Origin: Haloarculaceae archaeon H-GB1-1
Lineage (GTDB): Archaea; Halobacteriota; Halobacteria; Halobacteriales; Haloarculaceae
Assembly: GCA_029688825.1 (NCBI GenBank)
Contig: JARUKX010000036.1
Coordinates: 1 to 39,656, forward strand
DNA: 39,656 bases
Reading direction: 5' to 3'
Below, in pieces: positions 16,227 to 25,378 of the stretch; the first letter of the stretch is position 1; every line of letters starts with the position of its first letter. Under the pieces are notes generated by a model that was not told the DNA's origin, did not search any database, and was given only the letters and a program-made list of their open reading frames with translations. The translations under genes were made by a program, and so were the position numbers.

Positions 16227-16864
16227 CCGTCGACGCCCCCGTTTCCGTTCTCGGGCCGGTCGGTCGCGCGAGTGCCGTGGTCTCGATCGCCGTGAGAGTG
16301 CTCGTCACCGTCGTGTTGGTGGTCGCCGTGAGAGTGTGCCTGGGCGTCGGCCCCTCCGTGACGGTGCGGGTCGCCAGCGTCTGAGCCGTGGTCGTGCGGT
16401 GCCGGCGCGTCGTCGAAGCGACCGGGCGAGACGGACTCGTAGCGCACGGTGGCGTCCCGCGTGAGGAACGGCGTCACCTCGGCTTCCATCCGGTCTCGGG
16501 CGTCCGTGGCCCGGACGAGGAGGTCGTCGCCGCGGACGGCGATCGTCCAGTGTCGGTTCCCGACGGCGTGGCCCAGTTGGACCGCGGCGGGCGGCGCGAG
16601 CGACCCCACCGGGACGACCATCGCCTCGACTGCTGCGAGGTCGACGACGACCGGAGTCCCGTCGGCGTCGAGGACGTCACCAGCGTCCAGCGTTCGTCCC
16701 ACGACGACGCCCACGTCCCGCCCGTCGTCGCTCGTCGTCCGGAATCGGGAGCGCCGGCGCTCGTCGTCGCCGACGGTGACGCGGACGACCGACTCTCGCT
16801 CGACGCGCTCGGCGAGGTCGCGGTCGCGCTCGACGTTCCCGAGGTAGGCGTCGGCGACGAGCAT
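16223..16864 (-). CDS. ureE: Urease accessory protein UreE (nickel chaperone with His-rich tail)
   Basis: 213-aa UreE, which delivers nickel to UreG and the urease apo-complex. Seen: an N-terminal UreE domain (MLVADAYLGNVERDRDL; strand-rich to about residue 75), a C-terminal metal-binding domain with QLGHAVGNRHWTIAVRGDDLLV, and a long tail from about residue 155 carrying 11 histidines as HDH, HRH, HSH, HQH pairs, likely a nickel reservoir. The ATG at 16864 shares one nucleotide with the ureD stop; the open frame upstream of it is antisense of no value. The tail is longer than in many bacterial UreE proteins. Confidence 0.9.
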   Translation of the reverse strand: MLVADAYLGNVERDRDLAERVERESVVRVTVGDDERRRSRFRTTSDDGRDVGVVVGRTLDAGDVLDADGTPVVVDLAAVEAMVVPVGSLAPPAAVQLGHAVGNRHWTIAVRGDDLLVRATDARDRMEAEVTPFLTRDATVRYESVSPGRFDDAPAPHDHGSDAGDPHRHGGADAQAHSHGDHQHDGDEHSHGDRDHGTRATDRPENGNGGVDG

Positions 16865-17766
16865 CAGGGTCGCCCCCAGTCGGGCGCGGGCGCGTCGAGG
16901 AGTTCGCGGCGGGCGGCGTCCCACGCGCCGTGGAGCGCAGTCGAGACGGTCTCAGACCGGTCGCCGAGCGCGCGGACGACGACGCCCGCACCGTTCGGGA
17001 GCGTCGTAGCGGCGGCCCGTCCCGGCCCGTCGGCCACGCGGTCGTGCAGGCGGTCGCTCAGCGCTGATTCGTCGGCCGACGGTGCGACGGCGTACAGCGT
17101 CCCGTAGACAGCGAAGTCCCCCAGGACGCCCGGCGCGGTGGGATCGTCGTCCGCTGGATGGAGGTGGCTGGCGTCCTCGAACAGGCGGCCGTCCGGACCG
17201 CGTCCCGTCAGCCGCGCGTAGTACCGCTCGAATTCGAAGCGTTCGCCGCGGGCGAGTCGGCCGGAAACCACCACGTCGCCGACGACGGCCGACGCGTCCC
17301 GAGCCACGTCCAGGCGCGCGTCGCGGCAGAGGCGCGCGTCGGCGTGGAGGATCGTCGGGTCGGGTACGTAGTCGAGGTGGCCGCCGGATTCGACGGTCAG
17401 CGCCGTCGTCGTCGCCGCGTAGTTCCGGTTCATCGAGTGGACTTTCGTCGCGCTGGCCGTGCCCACGCGCGCGACGGCGTCGGGGCCGACCCGGACGTGG
17501 CTCTCGTGGCGGTCGCCCTGTGCGACGCCGCCGGTCGGGGACTGGACGCAGACGGTGCTCGCCCGGTCGAGCGGATCGTGCCCGAGCGTGCCCGAGACGT
17601 GGAACGGGGTCCGCGCGTAGTCGCGGACGAGACGGGTCCGCCCGTCGGCGTCGGCCGCGAACGACAGTTCGAGGCGGCCGGACTTGCCCGCCGCGCCGAC
17701 CGCGGCCTGGGGTACCGTCTCGTCGGCGTACGCCCCGAACGAGCGGTGGGGGACGTCAGCGGCCAT
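16864..17766 (-). CDS. ureD: Urease accessory protein UreD (UreH)
   Basis: 300-aa UreD scaffold, which binds apo-urease and recruits UreF and UreG. Seen: GRLELSFAADADGRTRLVRDYARTPFHVSG at the N-terminus, QSPTGGVAQGDRHESHVRVGPDA, ATKVHSMNRNYAATTT, and HLDYVPDPTILHADARLCRDARLDV, all characteristic of UreD. The ATG at 17766 shares one nucleotide with the ureG stop. The reading frame extends upstream to 18165 but that part lies antisense within ureG and is discarded. Confidence 0.92.
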   Translation of the reverse strand: MAADVPHRSFGAYADETVPQAAVGAAGKSGRLELSFAADADGRTRLVRDYARTPFHVSGTLGHDPLDRASTVCVQSPTGGVAQGDRHESHVRVGPDAVARVGTASATKVHSMNRNYAATTTALTVESGGHLDYVPDPTILHADARLCRDARLDVARDASAVVGDVVVSGRLARGERFEFERYYARLTGRGPDGRLFEDASHLHPADDDPTAPGVLGDFAVYGTLYAVAPSADESALSDRLHDRVADGPGRAAATTLPNGAGVVVRALGDRSETVSTALHGAWDAARRELLDAPAPDWGRP

Positions 17767-18389
17767 CAGGCGAACAGCACCCCGCGCTCGATGTGGTCGT
17801 ACACCGCACCGACGCCCTCGGCGGCCTTGCAGTCGGTGAAGACGGTGGGGCCGTCTCGCACGTCCTCGGCGTCCTGCCGCATCACGTCGAGGTCCGCCCC
17901 GACGTGGGGCGCGAGGTCGGTCTTGTTGACGACCAGTAGGTCGCACTCGACGACGCCGGGACCGCGCTTGCGCGGGATGTCCTCGCCCTCGGCGACGCTG
18001 ATGACGTACAGCGAGTAGTCGGCGAGTTCGGGGTTGAACGTCGCCGCGAGGTTGTCGCCGCCGCTCTCGACGAGCACGAGGTCGAGTTCGGGGTGGGCGT
18101 CGAGGAACGCGTCGATCTGCGCGAGGTTGACCGACGGGTCCTCGCGGATGCCGGTGTGGGGGCACGCGCCCGTCTCGACGCCGGCGACGAGGTCCTCGGG
18201 AACGACGCCGGCGAACCGCTCGCGGAGGACGTTCGCGTCCTCCTGGGTGAGGACGTCGTTGGCGATGACGCCCACGTCCAGCCCGTCGGCCCGGAGCCGC
18301 GGCACGAGTTCCGAGAGAAGCGAGGTCTTGCCGGACCCGACGGGGCCGCCGACGCCGACCGTCGCGACGTCTCTGTGCGTGAGACTCAT
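17766..18389 (-). CDS. ureG: Urease accessory GTPase UreG
   Basis: 207-aa SIMIBI-class GTPase that carries nickel into urease. Seen: P-loop GPVGSGKTS (residues 15-23), [15 protein letters not shown] with the Cys-Pro-His nickel site, the switch/Walker B region [15 protein letters not shown], and the guanine-specificity motif NKTD. All functional residues appear intact. The ATG at 18389 overlaps the ureA stop by 4 nt. The frame is open upstream to 18653 within ureA and that part is not used. Confidence 0.95.
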   Translation of the reverse strand: MSLTHRDVATVGVGGPVGSGKTSLLSELVPRLRADGLDVGVIANDVLTQEDANVLRERFAGVVPEDLVAGVETGACPHTGIREDPSVNLAQIDAFLDAHPELDLVLVESGGDNLAATFNPELADYSLYVISVAEGEDIPRKRGPGVVECDLLVVNKTDLAPHVGADLDVMRQDAEDVRDGPTVFTDCKAAEGVGAVYDHIERGVLFA

Positions 18390-18778
18390 CGGTCGGCCTC
18401 CGCGTCGTCGGTCGGGGCCTCGTCGGTGTCGGGGTCGACCGTGTCGGCCTCGCCGGTCACGTCCATCGACTCGCTCGACCGAATCGGGTCGTGGACCGTC
18501 ACGAGCTTCGTCCCGTCGGGGAAGACGGGCTCGACCTGGATCATGGGTATCATCTCGGGGACGCCGTCCATCACGTCCTCGCGGGAGAGCAGTTGCGAGG
18601 CCCCCGCCCGGATTTCGGCGACCGATTCGCCGTCGCGGGCGCGCTCGATGCACCAGTCGCTGACGTAGGCGACCGTCTCTGGGTGGTTCAGCGGGACGCC
18701 GCGCTCCTTGCGACGCCGCGCGAGTTCCGCGACCTGGAAGACCGTGAGCCGTTCCTGTTCTTTGGGCGTGAGGTTCAT
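18386..18778 (-). CDS. ureA: Urease gamma subunit
   Basis: 130-aa urease gamma subunit. Seen: the N-terminal [54 protein letters not shown] and [21 protein letters not shown], all conserved in UreA. About the last 25 residues are an acidic Asp/Thr/Glu-rich extension beyond the usual 100-aa subunit, common in halophiles. The ATG at 18778 overlaps the ureC stop by 4 nt; longer in-frame extensions lie inside ureC. Here ureA follows ureC, unlike the usual bacterial ABC order. Confidence 0.93.
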   Translation of the reverse strand: MNLTPKEQERLTVFQVAELARRRKERGVPLNHPETVAYVSDWCIERARDGESVAEIRAGASQLLSREDVMDGVPEMIPMIQVEPVFPDGTKLVTVHDPIRSSESMDVTGEADTVDPDTDEAPTDDAEADR

Positions 18779-20481
18779 AGCATATATCGCTGGGTGAGTG
18801 GGAGTTCGTCGCTCGGTTCGCAGGTGACGTGGTCGCCGTCGACGCGGACGGCGAACGTCTCCGGGTCGACCTCGATGTCGTCCGGGCAGTAGTCGTTGCG
18901 CACCATGTCGCTCTTCGAGACGGACCGGGTGCCCGAGACGGGTACGACGGGGGTATCCAGTCCGTAGGCCTCTCCCACGTCCGCCTCGGCGGCGCGCGGG
19001 CTGACGAACGTCAGCGAGAGGGCGTGTTTGGCCTTTCCGGCGGCTCCAGCGCGGGGCCGCTGGAGCACCGGCTGGCACGTCATCAGCGAGCCGTTTGCCT
19101 CGCCCATCTCCGAGTGGACCGGGAAGCCACCCTTGAACGTCATCGCCGGCTTGATGCCGAAGAACGCGGGGTCCCACAGCACGACGTCGGCGAGCTTGCC
19201 GGGCTCCAGCGAGCCGACGTAGTCGTCGATGCCGGCGACGATGGCGGGGTTGATGGTGTACTTCGCGACGTACCGGAGGATTCGGGCGTTGTCCGCCTCG
19301 GTCCCCTCGTCCTCGGGGAGCGGGCCGCGCTGTTTCTTCATCTTATCCGCCGTCTGCCACGTCCGCGGAACGAGTTCGGCCATCCGCCCCATCGCCTGGG
19401 AGTCCGTCGTCATCATCGAGATGGCTCCGAGGTCGTGGAGGACGTCCTCGGCGGCGATGGTCTCCGCGCGGATGCGCGACTCGGCGAACGCCACGTCTTC
19501 GGGGACGTCGGGATTCAGGTGGTGACAGACCATCACCATGTCGAGGTGCTCGTCGAACGTGTTGGTGGTGTACGGCATCGAGGGGTTCGTCGAGGATGGT
19601 GCGACGTTCGGTTCGCCCACCAGCTCCATGATGTCGGGGGCGTGTCCGCCGCCTGCACCCTCGATGTGGAACAGGTGCATCGTTCGGTCACCGACGGCCG
19701 CGAAGGTGTTCTCGACGAAGCCCGCCTCGTTGAGCGTGTCGGTGTGCATGCACACCTGAACGTCCTCCGCCTCGGCGACGTCGAGACAGGTGTCGATGGT
19801 GGCCGGCGTCGACCCCCAGTCCTCGTGGAGCTTCAGCCCGCAGACGCCGGCCGCCACCTGCTCGCGGAGCGGCTCCGGCTCGCTGGCGTTTCCCTTGCCG
19901 TAGAAGCCGACGTTGACCGGCCACTCCTCGGCGGCCTGCAGGAACCGCTCGACGTTCCGGGGGCCGGGCGTACAGGTGGTCGCGCCGCCGCCGAACCCGC
20001 CGCCGAGCATCGTCGTTATACCCGACGCCAGCGCGTGCTCGTGCAACTGCGCGGAGTTGAAGTGGACGTGGACGTCCAGCGCACCCGGCGTGGCGATCTT
20101 CCCCTCCGCGGGGTAGACGTCCGTCGACGGGCCGACCACCATGTCGACGCCGTCCATCGTGTCGGGGTTGCCCGCCTTGCCGACGCCAGCGATCTCGCCG
20201 TCCCGGACGCCGATGTCCGCCGCGAGGACGCCCAGCACGGGGTCGATGACCGTCGCGTTCGTGATGACCCAGTCGAGCGCGCCCGACGCCTGGGTCGTGC
20301 CCGGTGCCATGCCGAGTCCGTCGCGAAGCGTCTTCCCGCCACCGAAGACGGCCTCGTCGCCCGGCGTCCGGCGGTCCTCCTCGACGGCGGCGAGTAGGTC
20401 CGTGTCGGCGAGTCGGACCCTGTCCCCTTCGGTCGGCCCGTACAGCGCGGCGTACGTCTCCCGGTCGACCTCGCTGGTCAC
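18775..20481 (-). CDS. ureC: Urease alpha (catalytic) subunit
   Basis: 568-aa catalytic subunit, hydrolysing urea to ammonia and carbamate at a di-nickel centre. Seen: HVHF (nickel ligands H138 and H140), the lysine to be carbamylated, K217, in [14 protein letters not shown]246 ([12 protein letters not shown]), H272 ([13 protein letters not shown]), the mobile flap CHHLNP with C319 and H320, and [13 protein letters not shown] with the nickel-ligand Asp. Length equals the family norm. ATG 20481 overlaps the ureB stop by 4 nt. Confidence 0.97.
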   Translation of the reverse strand: MTSEVDRETYAALYGPTEGDRVRLADTDLLAAVEEDRRTPGDEAVFGGGKTLRDGLGMAPGTTQASGALDWVITNATVIDPVLGVLAADIGVRDGEIAGVGKAGNPDTMDGVDMVVGPSTDVYPAEGKIATPGALDVHVHFNSAQLHEHALASGITTMLGGGFGGGATTCTPGPRNVERFLQAAEEWPVNVGFYGKGNASEPEPLREQVAAGVCGLKLHEDWGSTPATIDTCLDVAEAEDVQVCMHTDTLNEAGFVENTFAAVGDRTMHLFHIEGAGGGHAPDIMELVGEPNVAPSSTNPSMPYTTNTFDEHLDMVMVCHHLNPDVPEDVAFAESRIRAETIAAEDVLHDLGAISMMTTDSQAMGRMAELVPRTWQTADKMKKQRGPLPEDEGTEADNARILRYVAKYTINPAIVAGIDDYVGSLEPGKLADVVLWDPAFFGIKPAMTFKGGFPVHSEMGEANGSLMTCQPVLQRPRAGAAGKAKHALSLTFVSPRAAEADVGEAYGLDTPVVPVSGTRSVSKSDMVRNDYCPDDIEVDPETFAVRVDGDHVTCEPSDELPLTQRYML

Positions 20482-20858
20482 GAGTCCTCACCCAGGAATC
20501 CGGCCTCGCGAGCGCGACGGAGCGCGGCCGCGGGATCGGCGTCGACGCTCCCGTCCGTGAGTCCGTTCATCCCTCGCGCCCGGCGCTCGCCGCCGATGGC
20601 GACCAGATCGACCGGCCGCTCGTCGCCCGGTTCGAACCTGACCGCGGTGCCAGCGGGAACGTTCAACCGGGTTCCGAACGCCGCAAGTCGGTCGAACGCG
20701 AGCGCGGCGTTCACCTCGAAGAAGTGGACGTGCGACCCGACCTGGACCGGGCGGTCCCCGCGGTTCGCCACGGACACCGTCGTAGTCTCGCGGCCCTCGT
20801 TCAGCGTCACGGGTCCCTCGCCGACCAGTACTTCCCCCGGGACGAGGTCGCCGGTCAT
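20478..20858 (-). CDS. ureB: Urease beta subunit
   Basis: 126-aa urease beta subunit and first gene of the ureBCAGDEF operon. Seen: [45 protein letters not shown] (the beta-subunit signature) and [22 protein letters not shown]. All seven genes overlap their neighbours by 1 or 4 nt, implying one transcript and translational coupling. The start [10 protein letters not shown] at 20858 matches the family. Confidence 0.95.
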   Translation of the reverse strand: MTGDLVPGEVLVGEGPVTLNEGRETTTVSVANRGDRPVQVGSHVHFFEVNAALAFDRLAAFGTRLNVPAGTAVRFEPGDERPVDLVAIGGERRARGMNGLTDGSVDADPAAALRRAREAGFLGEDS

Positions 20859-21087
20859 CGGACCGCTCCCGTCGCTTCCGGGGCGCTTCTACTGTTAGCA
20901 GTATCGTAAACCATCTGGCTAGGTAATTGTACGAACATAGTTAATATAGCTACTTCCAACAATATTTGCCCAGTTAGTTCCCTACTTGACAATCGTTTGT
21001 CTATCCCAATACGATGCACCTTCCGGTCGCCACCGCCGTCAGCCGAGTCGAAACAATCATTCCGGGCGTCAGCGAGTGTGACGTACG
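20859..21087. promoter_or_regulatory. Divergent control region ureB / nickel permease with small palindromes
   Basis: 229 nt, clearly AT-richer than its surroundings. TATA candidates for ureB on the minus strand are TATATTAA (20941-20948) and TTTACGATA (20902-20910). Two inverted repeats are visible: ACTG-4 nt-CAGT at 20891-20902, and GACAA-4 nt-TTGTC at 20988-21001. No strong TATA box is evident for the permease. A nickel- or nitrogen-responsive regulator could act here on both transcripts; which one is unknown. Confidence 0.5.
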
Positions 21088-21810
21088 ATGACGGACACCC
21101 TTCTCGTCGCGCTGACGACCGCCGCGTTGCTGGGCGTGACCCACGCCGTCGAACCGGACCACGTCGCGGGCATCTCGTCGCTGACGAGTCGCTCCGGAGA
21201 CCCGCGGCTGTCCGCGCTCGTCGGCGCGTGTTTCAGCCTGGGCCACGTCGCGCTCGTCGTCGTCTGGCTCGGCGTCGGCTACCTGCTGCTCGGTCGGACG
21301 GAGTTCCCGGCAGTTCTGGACGCCGTCGGGACGACGGGCGTCGCCATCCTGCTCGGACTGTTCGGGGCGATGCTGGCCGTCGGCGGCCTCCAAACCGTGA
21401 TTCGAGACGGCACGCACGAACACGACGGCGGCGAGGTCCACAGTCACCCGCACCTCTCGCTGCCGCTTCCCGGCTTCGACGCCGCGGACCACGACCACAC
21501 GACCGAGAGCTACCTCAAGACCGGCCTCGTCGGTGCGCTGTTCACGCTCTCGCCGCCGCTGTCGATGATCGCCTTCGCGTCGACGCTCCTGCCGAACTAC
21601 GGGGGCGGAGCCATCGCGCTGGCCGTCGTAGCCTACGCGGTCGGCATCACGGTAACGATGAGCCTGCTCGGCGCTGGCGTCGGGACCGTCTTCGGGCTGA
21701 CGAGCGGCCGGAGCGCGCGCGTTCACGGCGGACTGCAAGCGCTGGCCGGCGTCGCCGTCGCGGGCCTCGGCGTCTCGCTCGCGGTCGGTGCGGTGCCGTC
21801 GCTGTTCTGA
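21088..21810 (+). CDS. Nickel permease (UreH/NiCoT-related)
   Basis: 240-aa membrane transporter. Seen: THAVEPDHVAGISS with the H19-x4-D-H25 type metal signature of nickel/cobalt permeases and UreH-like proteins, about six membrane helices, and a cytoplasmic loop (about residues 110-145) with His pairs THEH, VHSHPH and DHDH. Gene context next to urease makes nickel the likely substrate. Related proteins are often annotated as sulfite exporter TauE/SafE, but the His signature and loop argue for nickel. The ATG at 21088 is the natural start. It is transcribed away from ureB. Confidence 0.85.
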   Translation: MTDTLLVALTTAALLGVTHAVEPDHVAGISSLTSRSGDPRLSALVGACFSLGHVALVVVWLGVGYLLLGRTEFPAVLDAVGTTGVAILLGLFGAMLAVGGLQTVIRDGTHEHDGGEVHSHPHLSLPLPGFDAADHDHTTESYLKTGLVGALFTLSPPLSMIAFASTLLPNYGGGAIALAVVAYAVGITVTMSLLGAGVGTVFGLTSGRSARVHGGLQALAGVAVAGLGVSLAVGAVPSLF

Positions 21811-21867
21811 CGGTGCGTCACCGTCCTCATCAGGGGCCTTATGGGGGCAGAACCCACTACCTTCGGT

Positions 21868-23754
21868 ATGGAACTCGTACCGGACACGAGCGTGGTCATC
21901 GACGGCCGCGTGTCCGAGCAGATCGAAGCCGACGCCGACCCGGATTCGGAGGCGGTCGGCGAGGGGTTCGCTGGCGCGACGGTGTACGTCCCGGAGGCCG
22001 TCGTCGGCGAACTCGAAGCGCAGGCCAACGACGGCCGCGAGAGCGGCTGGGACGGCCTCGCGGAGCTACAGCGGCTCATCGAACTCGCCGAGGAGGGAGA
22101 CATCGACCTCGAATACGTCGGTCGTCGCCCGGACGCGGTGGAGAAGCGCGACGCCGGCGAGGGCGAGATCGACGCCATCATCCGCGACACGGCCAGCGAG
22201 TACGACGCCACGCTCGTCACGAGCGACGTCGTCCAGAGCGAGGTCGCGAAGGCCAAAGGACTCGACGTGGTCTACATCGACCCGCGCGGACGTGACGTCG
22301 AACACCTCGACATCGAGCAGTTCTTCGACGAGACGACGATGAGCGTCCACCTCAAGGTCGGCGTCGAGCCGATGGCCAAGCGGGGCGACGTCGGCGACAT
22401 GCACTACGAGACCATCCGCGAGACGGTCTCGACCGAGGACGACCTCAAGAGCTTCGCCCACGACGTCGAGGAGAGCGCCCGCGCCAGCCCGGACGGCTTC
22501 GTCGAACTGCAGGAACAGGGAATGACCATCATCCAGTTCCGGCAGTTCCGCATCGCCATCGCGCGGCCGCCGTTCTCGGACGCCCTGGAGATCACGGCAG
22601 TTCGGCCGCTCGTCAAGACCGACCTCGACGACTACGAACACGCCGACGAACTGCGCGACCGCCTGCTCGAACACCAGCGCGGCGTCCTCATCTCCGGGTC
22701 GCCCGGGGCCGGGAAGTCGACGTTCGCCCAGGCCGTCGCGGAGTTCCTCTCGGACTCCGATTACGCGGTCAAGACCATGGAGAAGCCACGGGACCTCCAG
22801 GTCGGCCCGAACATCACCCAGTACACAGAACTCGGCGGGTCGATGGCGAAGACCGCCGACTCGCTGTTGATGGTCCGGCCGGACTACACCATCTACGACG
22901 AGGTCCGCAAGACAGACGACTTCGAGGTGTTCGCGGACATGCGACTCGCGGGAGTGGGAATGGTCGGCGTCGTCCACGCGACGCGGGCCATCGACGCCCT
23001 CCAGCGACTCATCGGCCGCGTCGAACTCGGCATGATCCCGCAGGTCGTCGACACCGTCGTCTACATCGAGGAGGGGAAGGTCGCGAAGGTGTACGACGTC
23101 CAGACCGAGGTGAAGGTCCCGCAGGGGCTCATGGAAGAGGACCTCGCCCGCCCGGTCATCGTCATCGAGGACTTCGAGACCGGCCGTCCCGAGTACGAGA
23201 TATACACCTTCAACCGCCAGGTCGTCACCGTTCCGCTCACCGAAGACGGGGAGGGTGACGAGTCCGGCGTCGACCGCATCGCCAAGAAGGAGGTCGAGCG
23301 CGAGATCCGCTCCATCGCCCGCGGCCACGTCGAGGTCGAACTCCGCGGTCCGAACACCGCGGTCGTGTGGGTCGAGGAGGACGACATCAGTCAGGTCATC
23401 GGCAAGGGCGGCGGCCGCATCAACGACGTCGAGGGCCGACTCGGCATCGACATCGACGTCCGGACGTTCAGCGAGCGACCGAGCGGCGGTGCCAGCGGAG
23501 GCGGGGGCGCGGGCGGACCGTCCGGCAAGCCCGCCGGTGAGACCGTCACGCCCGAGATCACCTCCCGGCACGTCATCGTCCCGATGCACGGTCACGAGGG
23601 CGACACCGTCGAGGTAAAGGCCAACGGCGACTACCTCTTCACCGCCACCGTCTCCCGCGGCGGCGAGATACAGGTCTCCCGCGGCTCGGCCATCGCCGAG
23701 GAACTCGAACGCGCCATCGACCACGGCAAGGCCATCACAGTGGTTCCCTCGTAA
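21868..23754 (+). CDS. PIN-ATPase-KH protein (PINA family)
   Basis: 628-aa archaeal protein combining three domains: an N-terminal PIN domain (residues 1-140; acidic residues D6, E47, D102 and D120), a PilT/VirB11-like ATPase with P-loop GSPGAGKST (277-285) and Walker B-like LLMVRPDYTIYDEVR (334-347), and a KH domain with IGKGGGRIND (511-520). A Gly-rich linker (about 543-560) leads to a C-terminal beta domain of about 60 residues. In Sulfolobus the PINA family is a hexameric ATPase that promotes Holliday-junction branch migration with Hjc and Hjm; this is family knowledge, not shown for haloarchaea here. ATG 21868 (MELVPDTSVVIDG) is chosen over the in-frame ATG at 21841. Confidence 0.92.
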   Translation: MELVPDTSVVIDGRVSEQIEADADPDSEAVGEGFAGATVYVPEAVVGELEAQANDGRESGWDGLAELQRLIELAEEGDIDLEYVGRRPDAVEKRDAGEGEIDAIIRDTASEYDATLVTSDVVQSEVAKAKGLDVVYIDPRGRDVEHLDIEQFFDETTMSVHLKVGVEPMAKRGDVGDMHYETIRETVSTEDDLKSFAHDVEESARASPDGFVELQEQGMTIIQFRQFRIAIARPPFSDALEITAVRPLVKTDLDDYEHADELRDRLLEHQRGVLISGSPGAGKSTFAQAVAEFLSDSDYAVKTMEKPRDLQVGPNITQYTELGGSMAKTADSLLMVRPDYTIYDEVRKTDDFEVFADMRLAGVGMVGVVHATRAIDALQRLIGRVELGMIPQVVDTVVYIEEGKVAKVYDVQTEVKVPQGLMEEDLARPVIVIEDFETGRPEYEIYTFNRQVVTVPLTEDGEGDESGVDRIAKKEVEREIRSIARGHVEVELRGPNTAVVWVEEDDISQVIGKGGGRINDVEGRLGIDIDVRTFSERPSGGASGGGGAGGPSGKPAGETVTPEITSRHVIVPMHGHEGDTVEVKANGDYLFTATVSRGGEIQVSRGSAIAEELERAIDHGKAITVVPS

Positions 23755-23851
23755 AAGGTGCCAGCGGCGGGCGATTCGGTCGACTCGGCCCCCGAATGCA
23801 CCGGCGCACAGTAGTACCTTACTGGCAACCAACTGGGACGGAACGCTAGCT

Positions 23852-24133
23852 ATGTCTGGGTATGGAACTATATCGCTTCAGCGAACACTGCAAAGCATGT
23901 CAGATGGACCAGGCCGGTCGCGGGACGCGACCCCGATTTCGGTGGCGCTGCCGGAGGCGGTCGCAGCGGCGAAGGGGGTCGACGTGCTGTCACTTCCGCC
24001 ACTCTCGACGGAGGTCGACCTCGAAGCCCTCGACGACCTCGTGGAGAGCAGTGGCGACGAACTGCGAATCAGCTTCGACATTCGCGGGCTTCGAATCGAG
24101 GTCGCCGGTGACGGCTCCGTTCGGGTCGAGTAG
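23852..24133 (+). CDS. HalOD1 domain protein (93 aa)
   Basis: 93-aa protein that is essentially one HalOD1 (halobacterial output domain 1) unit: PISVALPEAVAAAKGVDVLSLPPLSTEVDLEALDDLV, then DELRISFDIRGLRIEVAGDGSVRV. HalOD1 is found in haloarchaea alone or fused to response-regulator domains; its biochemical role is not established. Two starts are possible: ATG 23852 (used; a TATA-like CCTTAC lies about 32 nt upstream) and ATG 23897. A second standalone HalOD1 gene is at 31672. Confidence 0.75.
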   Translation: MSGYGTISLQRTLQSMSDGPGRSRDATPISVALPEAVAAAKGVDVLSLPPLSTEVDLEALDDLVESSGDELRISFDIRGLRIEVAGDGSVRVE

Positions 24134-24228
24134 GTCTCGCTACTCGGTCGGCGGCTGCGAGTCCGGGGGACCGGCGTAGCTGCCGTGGACGTCGCGATGA
24201 GTGGGAAATCTCGGTGGGCTACCCCAAC

Positions 24229-24268
24229 GATTAATGGCGAGTCAACTAGATTTGCTGACAGAGTTGAC
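24229..24268 (+). promoter_or_regulatory. Promoter with BirA-like inverted repeat upstream of the biotin operon
   Basis: A 7-bp perfect inverted repeat GTCAACT (24241-24247) and AGTTGAC (24262-24268), arms separated by 14 nt, sits just downstream of a TATA-like GATTAATG (24229-24236). The expected transcription start, near 24258, falls inside it. The shape (AAC...GTT half sites about 16 nt apart) resembles biotin operators bound by BirA in bacteria and some archaea. The leader to the bioU ATG would be about 60 nt. Confidence 0.5.
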
Positions 24269-24319
24269 GGGAGGCGGTCCGGGCAGTCCCGGCGACGTCC
24301 CCGTCCAGTTTCGCTACCT

Positions 24320-25375
24320 ATGGACGATATCAGCTTCGCCGTACTCGGTACGGGTGGAATCGGACGCCGAACACTGGAGGTCTCGACGCAGACGGACGGG
24401 GTGACGCCGGTCGCCGCCTGCGACAGACACGGAATCGCCGTCGACCACGACGGGCTCGACGTCGAGGAACTGCTCGCGGCGACGGAGGGCAACGTCGACA
24501 GCGACCCGAACCCCGCGGACGACGCGCGGGCGGACGGTGGCGCGGCGGTCAAACAGGCAGGCGAGGACGTCGGGGTCGTCGCGTCCGCACAGGCCGAGCC
24601 GACGGAGACGCCTATCGAGGACGTCATCGACGAGAGCGAGGCCATCGACGCCGTCCTCATGGCCCTGCCGAACCTCGAACACGACTTCATCCCGCGCGTG
24701 GGCGAACGCTTCGCCGACGCTGGGTACGAGGGCGTTCTCGTGGACGTCCTCAAGCGGTCGCGCGTCATCGGGATGCTGGACGACCGCGCGGAGCGCTTCG
24801 AGGAGTCGGGCATCACGTTCGTCTGCGGTGCCGGGGCGACCCCCGGCTTCCTCACCGGTGCGGCGGCGCTGGCCGCCCAGTCGTTCGTCGAGGTCGAGGA
24901 GGTCGACATCTGGTGGGGCGTCGGCCTGAAGTCGGGCTACGAGGACAACCGCGGCACCGTCCGCGAGGACATCGCCCACCTCGACGGCTACGACCTCGAA
25001 ACGGCGCGGAACCTCTCCGACGAGGAGATCGAGGAGATCGTCGACGAGCACGACGGCCGGCTGGAGTTCCACGACATGGAACACGCCGACGACGTGCTGC
25101 TGGAGCGGGCGGGCATCTGCGACGCCGAGGACGTCCACGTCGGCGGTATCCTCGACGTCCGGAGCGACGAGAAGCCGACCACGACGACGGTCAGCGTGAC
25201 AGGGACGACGTTCGACGGCGAGACGGGAACGAACACGTTCCAACTGGACGACGACACCTGCATGGCCGCGAACGTCAACGGTCCCGCACTCGGCTACGTG
25301 AAGGCCGGCGTGCGACGCAATCGGGCCGGCGAGTACGGCGTCTTCGGGCCGGCCGACCTCATGCCGGGATTCTGA
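24320..25375 (+). CDS. bioU: BioU-type DAPA synthase (saccharopine dehydrogenase-like)
   Basis: 351-aa NAD(P)-dependent oxidoreductase with an N-terminal Rossmann motif (FAVLGTGGIGRRTLE, residues 6-20). Proteins like this are often annotated as saccharopine dehydrogenase-like. Its place as first gene before bioF and bioD, with no bioA present, points to BioU, which converts KAPA to DAPA; in cyanobacteria one of its own lysines (Lys124 of the Synechocystis enzyme) donates the amino group. Here K145 in VDVLKRSRVIG is the likely equivalent, followed by the conserved GAGATPGFLTGAAALAAQS. I recall BioU homologues being reported in haloarchaea, possibly using free lysine, but could not check. The ATG at 24320 gives a clean Rossmann start; 3 nt separate its stop from bioF. 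Confidence 0.75.
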   Translation: MDDISFAVLGTGGIGRRTLEVSTQTDGVTPVAACDRHGIAVDHDGLDVEELLAATEGNVDSDPNPADDARADGGAAVKQAGEDVGVVASAQAEPTETPIEDVIDESEAIDAVLMALPNLEHDFIPRVGERFADAGYEGVLVDVLKRSRVIGMLDDRAERFEESGITFVCGAGATPGFLTGAAALAAQSFVEVEEVDIWWGVGLKSGYEDNRGTVREDIAHLDGYDLETARNLSDEEIEEIVDEHDGRLEFHDMEHADDVLLERAGICDAEDVHVGGILDVRSDEKPTTTTVSVTGTTFDGETGTNTFQLDDDTCMAANVNGPALGYVKAGVRRNRAGEYGVFGPADLMPGF

Positions 25376-25378
25376 GCG

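Noticed and set aside
15451-16308. Upstream in-frame extension of the M20 peptidase through ureF
   Set aside because: The extra 286 residues are Arg/Gly/Pro-rich antisense of ureF; the natural M20 start is the ATG at 15450.
23862-24179. Alternative frame starting MELYRFSEHCKAC overlapping the HalOD1 gene
   Set aside because: The start looks protein-like, but the rest is Arg/Ser-rich and the HalOD1 pattern is complete in the other frame.
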